A stretch of DNA of 64,000 bases from CADCUY01 sp964242735 (GTDB taxonomy: Bacteria; Actinomycetota; Actinomycetes; Actinomycetales; Quadrisphaeraceae), in the NCBI GenBank assembly GCA_964242735.1, contig CAXTAK010000002.1, positions 124,001 through 188,000 of the forward strand, written 5' to 3'. The notes under the pieces were generated by a model. It was not told the DNA's origin. It did not search any database and worked only from the letters and a program-made list of their open reading frames with translations. Made by a program: the position numbers and the translations under genes. How positions within the stretch are numbered: position 1 is the first letter of the stretch; every line of letters starts with the position of its first letter. Below, piece after piece: positions 1 through 6,680 of this stretch.

Positions 1-512
1 TCGGCCGGCAGTCCCGCCTGGGCGAAGATCTCGCGGTTGTAGTAGATCGCCCGGGTGTCGGTGCCCATCGAGACGCCGTAGGTCATCCCGTCGTCGCCGA
101 GGCCCGCCTGCTGGGCGGTGGCGTCGAACTGGTCCCAGTCCTCCCACCCGGCGAGCTGCTCATCGATCGGGGCGAGGAAACCGGCTGCGGCGTCGGAGCG
201 CACCTGGAAGCTGTCCTCGTAGATGACGTCGGGGGCGGTGTCGGGTGAGCCGTTCATCAGCGCGAGCTTGGTGAAGTACTGGTCCTGCTCGGCCTCGATC
301 GGGGCCAGCTCCACAGTGGTGCCGGGGTTGGCCGCCTCGTACTCGCCCTTGGCCTTGGTCAGCAGGTCGTCGAGCTGGAAGAACTCCGACGTCCTCTGGT
401 AGGCGACGGTGATGGTGTCGTCGTCAGCGGCCGCCGGCGAGCCCCCGCAGCCGGTGAGGGCGAGCGCGGCTGCTGCGACCACCGCGAAGGCTGTGGTGGA
501 CCTGCGATCCAT
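1..512 (-). CDS. Sugar-type ABC transporter substrate-binding lipoprotein, C-terminus outside window
   Basis: Reading leftward from an ATG at 512 gives an open frame that runs off the window edge, so only about 170 N-terminal residues are present. It begins with a basic start, a hydrophobic stretch and the lipobox LTGC near residue 22, so it should be a lipid-anchored extracytoplasmic protein. The following sequence (ITVAYQR, then KAKGEYEAANPGTTVEL and later YGVSMGTDTRAIYYN) is typical of family 1 extracellular solute-binding proteins for sugars. By family knowledge it would deliver a carbohydrate to a membrane permease, whose genes should lie to the left. It sits 101 bases downstream of a ROK regulator on the same strand, which suggests that this regulator controls it. 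The substrate cannot be read from the sequence. Confidence 0.85.
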   Translation of the reverse strand, partial: MDRRSTTAFAVVAAAALALTGCGGSPAAADDDTITVAYQRTSEFFQLDDLLTKAKGEYEAANPGTTVELAPIEAEQDQYFTKLALMNGSPDTAPDVIYEDSFQVRSDAAAGFLAPIDEQLAGWEDWDQFDATAQQAGLGDDGMTYGVSMGTDTRAIYYNREIFAQAGLPA

Positions 513-554
513 GGGACTCCCCTGTCGCCCGTGCGGGTCGCCGTCGACCCGCCC

Positions 555-580
555 AGTAAGTACAACAACTCGATTTACGG
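555..580. promoter_or_regulatory. AT-rich putative operator/promoter for the sugar-binding lipoprotein
   Basis: Between the ROK regulator and the lipoprotein lies an island far richer in A and T than its surroundings. It starts with GTAAGT and ends with TTTAC, so GTAA and TTAC form inverted ends around a TTGTTGT-like centre (read on the minus strand). ROK repressors commonly bind AT-rich inverted sites in front of sugar transport genes. The assignment rests on position and composition only. Confidence 0.4.
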
Positions 581-613
581 GGTGTCAAGGGGCGGCGACC
601 GCGGGTGGGCGGT

Positions 614-1876
614 TCAGCGCTGCAGCAGCAGCGTCGCCGAGCGGGGGCTGAAGGCGTCGTCGAGGGCCAGGCACGCGGCACCGACCGCAGCGACGTCGGC
701 GCCGACGCGCGTGCCGCGGACGACGATCGGGTGGATGGGCCCCGCCACAGCACGGGCCTGCACCGCGTCGGGCACGACGCTCAGGAACACCGGTGCCAGT
801 CGCGCCCACAGCGGCCCGCCGAAGACCACCTGGTCGAGGTCGAGCAGGTCGACGACGTCGGTGACCGCCCCGGCCACCGCGTGCGCCCAGCGCTCGAGCA
901 CCGCGACCGCCACCGGGTCGGCGGCGGCCGCCAGGTCGCACAGCCGCGTCAGCGCCCGGTCGACCGCGACCGGGTCCAGCGGGTCCCAGCGCCCCAGCTC
1001 CAGCCCCGAGTCCTGGGCGCCCCGCACCGCGGTGCGGGGCGCGCAGACCTCGCCGAGGTGCGCACCGGTGCCGGTCAGGAGGCGCCCCACCTCGCCGGCG
1101 TTGCCAGAGGCCCCCCGGTGCACCTCCCCGCGCAGCACCAGCCCGGCCCCGACACCGGTGCCCAGGTACACCAGGACCGCGTCGCCGGTGCCGCCGATGC
1201 CACCGGCCCACACCTCCGCGACGGCGGCGGCCACCACGTCCTTGTCGAGGTGGACGGGGAGCCCGGTGGCAGCGGCGAGGAGGTCGCGGACGGCGACGCG
1301 CTCCCAGCCCGGCAGGTTCGGTGGACCGACGAGTGCTCCGGCGGCGCTGTCGACCGGGCCTGGCGCGGCCACCCCGAGACCGACGATGCGGGCGCGGTCG
1401 ACCCCGGAGGCGGTGACGACGACGCCGACCTCCTCGGCGATGCGGGCGAGCACCCGGTCCGGTGGGACACCGGGCGGCAGGGGGTGGTCGGAGCGGGTGA
1501 CCACCCCGCCGGTGAGGTCGAGGACGACGAAGGTCATCACGGCGGGGTCGAGGTGGACGCCGACGGCGCAGCCGCCGTCCGGGGACAGGCGCAGGAGGGT
1601 GCGCGGCTTGCCCACCCGCCCGACCCGCTTGCCGGCCTCGACCACCAGGCCCCCCTCGATGAGGCGCCGGCAGATGTTGGAGACCGTCTGCGCCGACAGG
1701 CCCGTCGAGCCCGACACCTCCACCCGGCTCAGGCCCTCGCCGGAGCGGCGGATCGCCTCGAGCACGACCACCTGGTTGTAGTCACCGACCCGCGGCAGGT
1801 TCGAGCCCCGGCGCGCCGTCGTCACCGGGGGTCCGGCCTGCACCGGGACCCAGCCTGCACCGGCACAGGATGCCAC
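614..1876 (-). CDS. ROK family transcriptional regulator
   Basis: The product is 420 residues from the first in-frame start, or about 403 from a GTG at 1825, which is the more usual beginning for the family. An N-terminal winged helix-turn-helix (about residues 30-85, with GLSRVEVSGSTGLSAQTVSN) is followed by a ROK sugar-kinase-like domain with the glycine motif LGTGVGAGL and the GVAAPGPVD segment. The usual ROK zinc-site pattern of a His and clustered Cys is missing: the equivalent stretch reads AGEVGRLLTGTGAHLGEVCAPR and keeps only one Cys. The ENDAN segment of ROK kinases is changed to DKDVV. It is therefore a regulator and probably not a kinase. The likely target is the sugar-binding lipoprotein gene immediately downstream. 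Confidence 0.85.
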   Translation of the reverse strand: MASCAGAGWVPVQAGPPVTTARRGSNLPRVGDYNQVVVLEAIRRSGEGLSRVEVSGSTGLSAQTVSNICRRLIEGGLVVEAGKRVGRVGKPRTLLRLSPDGGCAVGVHLDPAVMTFVVLDLTGGVVTRSDHPLPPGVPPDRVLARIAEEVGVVVTASGVDRARIVGLGVAAPGPVDSAAGALVGPPNLPGWERVAVRDLLAAATGLPVHLDKDVVAAAVAEVWAGGIGGTGDAVLVYLGTGVGAGLVLRGEVHRGASGNAGEVGRLLTGTGAHLGEVCAPRTAVRGAQDSGLELGRWDPLDPVAVDRALTRLCDLAAAADPVAVAVLERWAHAVAGAVTDVVDLLDLDQVVFGGPLWARLAPVFLSVVPDAVQARAVAGPIHPIVVRGTRVGADVAAVGAACLALDDAFSPRSATLLLQR

Positions 1877-1989
1877 CGGCCCGCGCTCACCCCTCGGGCT
1901 GACCCGCCCTCCAGTGCCCCCGGCAGGTCACCGAGCCCGGCTCCCACCCGAGGTCGATGACCAGGCGCGGCGCACGCGGTCACCGTGCC

Positions 1990-2290
1990 CGCCTCCCCCG
2001 CGAGCCAGGCGCAGGGGCGCCGCGTCCGCGGCCGGCGGCACCTCCAGCAGCACCGGTCCGACAGCTGTCACCGCCCGGCCGGCCGCGGGGGCGTGCAGCA
2101 CGACGTCGACCTCGTGGGCCGCCGGTCGCGCGGCGCGGATCGTGTGCGTCCGCAGGGGGTTGCGCCGCTGCGGCGGCAGGGCCAGCCAGGCGCCGCACCA
2201 GTCGAGCCCGGCGCGCTCGCACGTGGCGCGGGTCAGGGCCACCGCGCCGTCCGCCAGGGGCAGCACCAGCTCGACGCGCTGGTCGTCACC
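1990..2290 (-). pseudogene. Remnant of a siderophore-interacting protein (FAD-binding part)
   Basis: The minus-strand frame here contains DQRVELVLPL followed further on by LRTHTIRAARP and EVDVVLHA. In the siderophore-interacting protein family (ferric-siderophore reductases) the FAD-binding motif has the form RTYTVR, with a following EVDVDFVLHG, at this spacing. Only about 100 residues are recognisable. There is no credible start, and the NAD-binding C-terminal half is absent. I read this as a decayed gene. The identification is from motif memory and not from an alignment. Confidence 0.5.
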
Positions 2291-2399
2291 AACCCGGTGT
2301 GGTCGACGCAGGTGGTGCTCGGCTGACCTGCGGCGGTGTTCGAGCCGCCACGTGCTGGAGATCATCGTGAGGAGCCCCCCTGCACCCGACCCGCCGAGC

Positions 2400-2515
2400 A
2401 CCACGAGCCGGCCTGACGACCGCGGCAGTGGCCCAGGCCCCGGCGTCCTGCTCCCCCGGCAGCGCCACGGGCGAGGACCCGGCGTCCACCTCCTCTGCGC
2501 CGGTGGACCGCCGCG
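2400..2515 (+). pseudogene. Possible remnant of a lipoprotein signal peptide (siderophore-binding type)
   Basis: One plus-strand frame reads RAGLTTAAVAQAPASC followed by a Ser/Asp/Glu-rich stretch. This resembles a lipoprotein signal peptide with its lipobox cysteine and the low-complexity linker found in actinobacterial iron-siderophore binding proteins. The hydrophobic core is imperfect, there is no clear start, and the frame becomes arginine-rich nonsense after about 2500. Its position between the two other siderophore remnants is what makes it worth naming. Confidence 0.3.
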
Positions 2516-2555
2516 GACGACGACGCCGTCGCCGCCGCGATGGCCGCCACCGACG

Positions 2556-2830
2556 CACCAGGCCGAGGTCCCCGACCTGGTCACCGACCTCGACGGCCGC
2601 AGCGCCACCGTCGTCGCGGTGCTCCACGACCTGGACCTCGCCTGCCGGTACGCCGACCTCGTGGTGGTGATGCGGTCGGGCGCCGTGGTCGCCGAGTGGC
2701 CACCGGGCGAGGTGGTGACCGCGGAGCGGGTCAGCGAGGTCGTCGCCCCGCCGTGCGTGGTGCAGCCCGACCCGGTCTCGCGGACCCCGGTGGTCGTGCC
2801 CGTCGGGCGCCACCGCGTGCGCGGCACCGC
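2556..2830 (+). pseudogene. 3' remnant of a siderophore ABC transporter ATPase (FepC/FecE type)
   Basis: From 2556 the plus strand encodes HQAEVPDLVTDL, then VVAVLHDLDLACRYADLVVVM, and near the end VVQPDPVSRTPVVVPVGRH. These are characteristic of the last third of FepC/FecE ATP-binding subunits: the H-loop histidine in LHDL, and the C-terminal PDPVSGTP-VPVGRH signature. The Walker A, signature and Walker B regions are missing upstream, so about two thirds of the gene is gone. The frame runs on into the 3' end of the opposite-strand aldolase gene. Confidence 0.7.
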
Positions 2831-2847
2831 GGCGGCGGACGGGGGCC

Positions 2848-3921
2848 TCAGGCGACTCCTGACAGGACCTCGGTCAGCACCTGAGCGGCCTGCTCGACCG
2901 CCGCGTCATCGACGTCGAGGTGCGTGACCGCGCGCACCGTGCGGGGGCCCAGCAGCGACAGCGCCACCCCGTGCCGGGCCGCGGCGGCCGCGACGGCGGG
3001 GGCGTCGGGCACGGTCAGCACCACGATGTTGGTCTGCACGTGGCCGGGGTCCACGCAGCCGGGCAGCGCCGCGGCGGCGGCCTCCGCCAGGCGCCGGGCG
3101 CGGGCGTGGTCGTCGGCGAGCCGGTCGAGGTGGTGGTCGAGGGCGTGCAGGCCCGCCGCAGCGAGCAGGCCCGTCTGGCGCATGCCCCCGCCGAGGCGCT
3201 TGCGGCGCACCCGGGCCGCGGCGATCCGCTCCGCGGAGCCCACCAGCACCGAGCCCACCGGCGCCCCGAGCCCCTTGGACAGGCACACGGAGATCGTGTC
3301 CGCGCACCGCCCCACCGCTCCCAGCACCTCGCGGGTGGGTGCGGCGTCGGCCACGGCGGCGTTCCACAGCCGCGCGCCGTCGAGGTGCACGGCCACCCCG
3401 GCGTCCGCGGTCAGCGACCGCAGCTGCCGCAACCGCTCGAGCGGTTGCACCGTGCCGCCGCCGAAGTTGTGCGTGTCCTCCACCGCCACCGCTGCGGTGG
3501 AGACCAGGTACGGGCCCGCGTCGGGGGTCATCATGGCCTCGACCGCGGTGAGCGCCGCCGCGTCGAGCAGCCCCCGCGGCGAGCTCCAGGTGCGGGTGGT
3601 GACGCCGGTGACGGCGCCGTGCGCGCCGAGCTCGGCGCGCACCACGTGGGCGAGGGAGTCGCACAGCAGCTCCTGGCCCGGCGGCACGAGCAGGGACACC
3701 CCGAGGACGTTGGCCATCGACCCCGTCGGGGTGAACAGGGCCGCTTCGTGGCCGAGGAGCGCCGCGACCCGGTCCTGCAGACGAGCGGTCGTGGGGTCCT
3801 CGCCGTAGACGTCGTCCCCCACCTCCGCGCCCACCACGGCCTCCCGCATCTCAGGGGTGGGGCGGGTGAGGGTGTCGGAGCGCAGGTCCGCGACGATCGG
3901 GGCCGCTGGCTGGGCGCTCAC
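2848..3921 (-). CDS. ltaE: Low-specificity L-threonine aldolase family (PLP-dependent)
   Basis: The product is 357 residues from the GTG at 3921, which overlaps the stop of the upstream DAHP synthase gene as GTGA and is therefore preferred over starts further upstream. The beta-eliminating lyase/threonine aldolase fold is shown by LRSDTLTRPTPEM at the N-terminus, GDDVYGEDPTT, VEDTHNFGGG, and the pyridoxal-phosphate lysine in SVCLSKGLGAPVGS. These enzymes cleave L-threonine or L-allo-threonine to glycine and acetaldehyde in the cytoplasm. It is the third gene of a pfk-aroG-ltaE transcription unit with tight spacing, so it is probably co-translated with aroG. Exact substrate stereochemistry cannot be judged. 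Confidence 0.88.
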   Translation of the reverse strand: MSAQPAAPIVADLRSDTLTRPTPEMREAVVGAEVGDDVYGEDPTTARLQDRVAALLGHEAALFTPTGSMANVLGVSLLVPPGQELLCDSLAHVVRAELGAHGAVTGVTTRTWSSPRGLLDAAALTAVEAMMTPDAGPYLVSTAAVAVEDTHNFGGGTVQPLERLRQLRSLTADAGVAVHLDGARLWNAAVADAAPTREVLGAVGRCADTISVCLSKGLGAPVGSVLVGSAERIAAARVRRKRLGGGMRQTGLLAAAGLHALDHHLDRLADDHARARRLAEAAAAALPGCVDPGHVQTNIVVLTVPDAPAVAAAAARHGVALSLLGPRTVRAVTHLDVDDAAVEQAAQVLTEVLSGVA

Positions 3922-5312
3922 CGGGCCTGGAGCATCTCGGCGACGAGGAAGGCCATCTCCAGGGACTGCTGGTGGTTCAACCGCGGGTCGCACAGCGACT
4001 CGTACCGGGTGGAGAGGTCAGCGTCGGAGATCTGCGCGTGCCCCCCGAGGATCTCGGTGACGTCACCGCCAGTGAGCTCCACGTGCATGCCCCCGGGCAC
4101 CGTGCCGAGGCCGGCGTGGACCTCGAAGAAGCCGCGCACCTCGTCGATGACGTCGTCGAAGCGCCGGGTCTTGTACCCGCTGGGCGAGCTGATGGTGTTG
4201 CCGTGCATCGGGTCGCACACCCAGACCACCTGCGCGCCCGAGGCGGTGACCTTCTCGACCAGGCCCGGCAGCGCGCGCCGGATCGTGCCCGCGCCCATCC
4301 GGGTGATGAAGGTCAGCCGCCCAGGGGTGCGCAGCGGGTCGAGCTTGTCGATGTACGCCAGCGCCTCGTCGGCGGTGGTGGACGGGCCGAGCTTGACGCC
4401 GATCGGGTTCTGCACCCGGGAGAGCAGGTCGATGTGCGCGTCGTCCAGGCCTCGGGTGCGCTCGCCCACCCACAGCATGTGCGCGGAGACGTCGTAGGGC
4501 AGCCCGGTGCGGCTGTCGATGCGCGTCAGCGCCCGCTCGTAGGGCAGCAGCAGCGCCTCGTGGGAGGAGTAGAACTCCACGGTGCGCAGGGCGTCGAAGT
4601 CGGCGCCGGCCGCGGCCATGAAGTCGATGGCCCGTTCGATCTCCTGGGCGAGGGCCGCGTAGCGGGCGTTCGCGGTCGACGCCGCGAAGCCGCGGTTCCA
4701 GGTGTGCACCTGGCGCACGTCGGCGTCGCCACCGGTGGTGAAGGCGCGCACGAGGTTCAAGGTGGCCGCGGACAGGTGGTAGGTGGTGAGCAGCCTCTGC
4801 GCGTCGACCGCTCGGGCTGCCGGGGTGAAGGCGTAGTCGTTGACGGCGTCACCGCGGTACGCCGGCAGGCTCACGCCGTCGCGGGTCTCGACGTCGCTGC
4901 TGCGCGGCTTCGCGAACTGGCCCGCCATCCGCCCGATCTTGACCACCGGGGTGGACGCCGCGTAGGTGAGCACCACGGCCATCTGCAGGATGGTGCGCAG
5001 GCGCGCGCGGATGCCGTCGGCGGTCGCTCCGGCGAAGGTCTCCGCGCAGTCCCCGGCCTGCAGGACGAACGCGCGGCCCTCCGCCGCCGCGGCGAGGCGG
5101 GTGCGCAGCAGGTCGGCCTCACCGGCGAAGACCAGCGGCGGCAGCACCGACAGGGTCGAGACCACGCCGTCCAGGACGTCGGCGTCCCACGCCGGCTGGT
5201 GGCGGGCGGGCAGAGCGCGCCAGTGGTCGAGCCCGTGGGGATCGCTCCCGTGGGGCTGGGTGCCGTGCGGGTCGGTCCCGTGGGCGCCGGTGCCGTCGTG
5301 GTGGGCCGTCAC
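3918..5312 (-). CDS. aroG: 3-deoxy-7-phosphoheptulonate synthase, class II
   Basis: The product is 464 residues from the GTG at 5312, 14 bases after the phosphofructokinase stop. It condenses phosphoenolpyruvate and erythrose 4-phosphate in the first step of the shikimate pathway. Class II (plant/actinobacterial) identity is seen in QAGDCAETFAG, KIGRMAGQFAKPRSS, YSSHEALLLPYERALTR, HMLWVGERTRGLD and CDPMHGNT. The first 20 or so residues are a histidine-rich run of short repeats (HGTDPHG, HGSDPHG) absent from ordinary family members, which could be an annotation-start artefact or a genuine extension. The pairing with a glycolytic phosphofructokinase gene fits control of precursor supply. Confidence 0.93.
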   Translation of the reverse strand: MTAHHDGTGAHGTDPHGTQPHGSDPHGLDHWRALPARHQPAWDADVLDGVVSTLSVLPPLVFAGEADLLRTRLAAAAEGRAFVLQAGDCAETFAGATADGIRARLRTILQMAVVLTYAASTPVVKIGRMAGQFAKPRSSDVETRDGVSLPAYRGDAVNDYAFTPAARAVDAQRLLTTYHLSAATLNLVRAFTTGGDADVRQVHTWNRGFAASTANARYAALAQEIERAIDFMAAAGADFDALRTVEFYSSHEALLLPYERALTRIDSRTGLPYDVSAHMLWVGERTRGLDDAHIDLLSRVQNPIGVKLGPSTTADEALAYIDKLDPLRTPGRLTFITRMGAGTIRRALPGLVEKVTASGAQVVWVCDPMHGNTISSPSGYKTRRFDDVIDEVRGFFEVHAGLGTVPGGMHVELTGGDVTEILGGHAQISDADLSTRYESLCDPRLNHQQSLEMAFLVAEMLQAR

Positions 5313-5326
5313 GCCCGTCGTCGACC

Positions 5327-6355
5327 TCACCCGGAGACGTGCGCGATCTCGTCGAGGCGCTGCGGCGGCACGGTCTTCAGCTCCCCCGTGGCGTCGGCGA
5401 GGGGCACCTGCACGACCTCCGTGCCCTTCAGCGCGGCCATGGTGCCGAAGTTCCCCTCCGCGATGGCGGTGATCGCCGAGATGCCCGAGCGGGTGCCCAG
5501 GATGCGGTCGTAGGCAGTGGGGGTGCCGCCGCGCAGCAGGTGCCCCAGCACGGTCACCCGTGTGGCGAGGTCGGGGATCCGCTCCACCAGGGCCTTCTCC
5601 AGGCTCAGCCCGACGCCCTTGAGCTGCACGTGGCCGAAGGCGTCGAGCTCGGCGCCGGTGTGCACCACGTCGCCGCCGGCGGGCACCGCGCCCTCGGAGA
5701 CGACGATGAGGGGCGCCTCCCCGCGGTCGAGCACGCCCTTGACGGTCGCAGCCACGGCATCGACGTCGTAGGGCTGCTCGGGCACCAGGGTGATGTGGGC
5801 CGAGGCGGCCATGCCGGTGTGCAAGGCGATCCACCCCGCGTGTCGGCCCATCACCTCCACGATCATCGCCCGGTGGTGGCTCGCGCCGGTGGTGGCCAGG
5901 CGGTCGCAGGCGTCGACGGCGATCTGCACCGCCGTGTCGAAGCCGAAGGTGTAGTCGGTGGCGGACAGGTCGTTGTCGATGGTCTTGGGGGCGCCGACGA
6001 CCTTGATGCCCTGCGCGTGCAGGTGGGTCGCGACGCCGAGGGTGTCCTCACCGCCGATGGCGAGCAGCGCGTCGACGCCCAGGTCGGCCATCGTGGCGCG
6101 GATGCGCTCGACACCGCCGTCGATCTTCACGGGGTTGGTGCGCGAGGACCCGAGGATCGTGCCGCCGACGGGCAGGATGTGGCGGACGACGTCGGGGGTC
6201 AGCTCGGTGGTCAGACCCTCCAGGGGCCCGCGCCACCCGTCGCGGAACCCGACGAACTGGAACCCGTGGCTCTGCGTCCCCTTCAGGACCGCCCCGCGGA
6301 TCACCGCGTTGAGGCCGGGACAGTCTCCACCGCCGGTCAGGACTCCGATGCGCAT
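5327..6355 (-). CDS. pfkA: 6-phosphofructokinase, probably pyrophosphate-dependent
   Basis: The product is 342 residues and starts with MRIGVLTGGGDCPGLN, the usual beginning of group A phosphofructokinases. The phosphoryl-donor site reads GGEDT at residues 101-105 and PKTIDND at 123-129. Family knowledge: ATP-using enzymes have Gly at position 104 and Gly at 124, whereas pyrophosphate-using enzymes have Asp and Lys. This protein has D104 and K124, so it should use pyrophosphate and catalyse the fructose 6-phosphate/fructose 1,6-bisphosphate step reversibly. The sugar-binding EVMGRHAGW motif is intact. It is the first gene of the pfk-aroG-ltaE unit, and its upstream region runs into an assembly gap. 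Confidence 0.9.
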   Translation of the reverse strand: MRIGVLTGGGDCPGLNAVIRGAVLKGTQSHGFQFVGFRDGWRGPLEGLTTELTPDVVRHILPVGGTILGSSRTNPVKIDGGVERIRATMADLGVDALLAIGGEDTLGVATHLHAQGIKVVGAPKTIDNDLSATDYTFGFDTAVQIAVDACDRLATTGASHHRAMIVEVMGRHAGWIALHTGMAASAHITLVPEQPYDVDAVAATVKGVLDRGEAPLIVVSEGAVPAGGDVVHTGAELDAFGHVQLKGVGLSLEKALVERIPDLATRVTVLGHLLRGGTPTAYDRILGTRSGISAITAIAEGNFGTMAALKGTEVVQVPLADATGELKTVPPQRLDEIAHVSG

Positions 6356-6371
6356 GGCGACGAGCGTAGGA

Positions 6372-6426
6372 GACGCGGCGCGGTGCTCGCGCCAGCGGCG
6401 ACCTGCCCGGCGAGGGGGTGGTGCAG
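6372..6426. repeat. Left copy of a 55-bp direct repeat bordering the gap
   Basis: These 55 bases, immediately left of the run of N, are identical to 6527-6581 immediately to its right. The copy starts GACGCGGCGCGG and ends GGTGGTGCAG. It is most likely one sequence present at both contig ends and not a biological duplication. Confidence 0.95.
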
Positions 6427-6526
6427 NNNNNNNNNNNNNNNNNNNNNNNNNNNNNNNNNNNNNNNNNNNNNNNNNNNNNNNNNNNNNNNNNNNNNNNNNN
6501 NNNNNNNNNNNNNNNNNNNNNNNNNN
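6427..6526. other. Assembly gap of exactly 100 N
   Basis: There are exactly 100 undetermined bases, the conventional placeholder for a gap of unknown size between scaffolded contigs. Because both flanks share the same 55 bases, the two contigs probably overlap and the true missing sequence may be zero. Confidence 0.98.
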
Positions 6527-6581
6527 GACGCGGCGCGGTGCTCGCGCCAGCGGCGACCTGCCCGGCGAGGGGGTGGTGCAG
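6527..6581. repeat. Right copy of the 55-bp direct repeat bordering the gap
   Basis: Identical to 6372-6426. If the two copies are merged, the pfk upstream region continues directly into the sequence downstream of the GH9 gene. Confidence 0.95.
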
Positions 6582-6605
6582 CGCGAGGGGCCGGCGCGGA
6601 CGCGG

Positions 6606-6643
6606 GCCGGCTCCGGCCGGAGCGCGAGGCTCCGGTCGGGGCC
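6606..6643 (-). terminator. Hairpin cluster downstream of the GH9 cellulase gene
   Basis: The 14-base palindrome GCTCCGGCCGGAGC lies at 6610-6623. CCGGAGC (6617-6623) can alternatively pair with GCTCCGG (6629-6635) around a 5-base loop. The position 40-70 bases beyond the GH9 stop fits a rho-independent-like terminator of the U-poor type common in high-GC genomes. Confidence 0.45.
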
Positions 6644-6680
6644 GGTGGGTCTGGCCGGGGCGCGTCCCGTCAGGCGAGGG

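Noticed and set aside
614..1876. Considered a ROK glucokinase.
   Set aside because: It has an N-terminal winged helix-turn-helix and degraded kinase motifs, so a regulator is a better call.
2920..5513. Long plus-strand open frames opposite ltaE, aroG and pfk.
   Set aside because: Composition is low-complexity and matches no family. The minus-strand proteins are unmistakable enzymes, so these are codon-bias shadows.
6372..6581. Considered a mobile element with 55-bp direct terminal repeats.
   Set aside because: The only thing between the copies is 100 N. The pattern is explained by overlapping contig ends.
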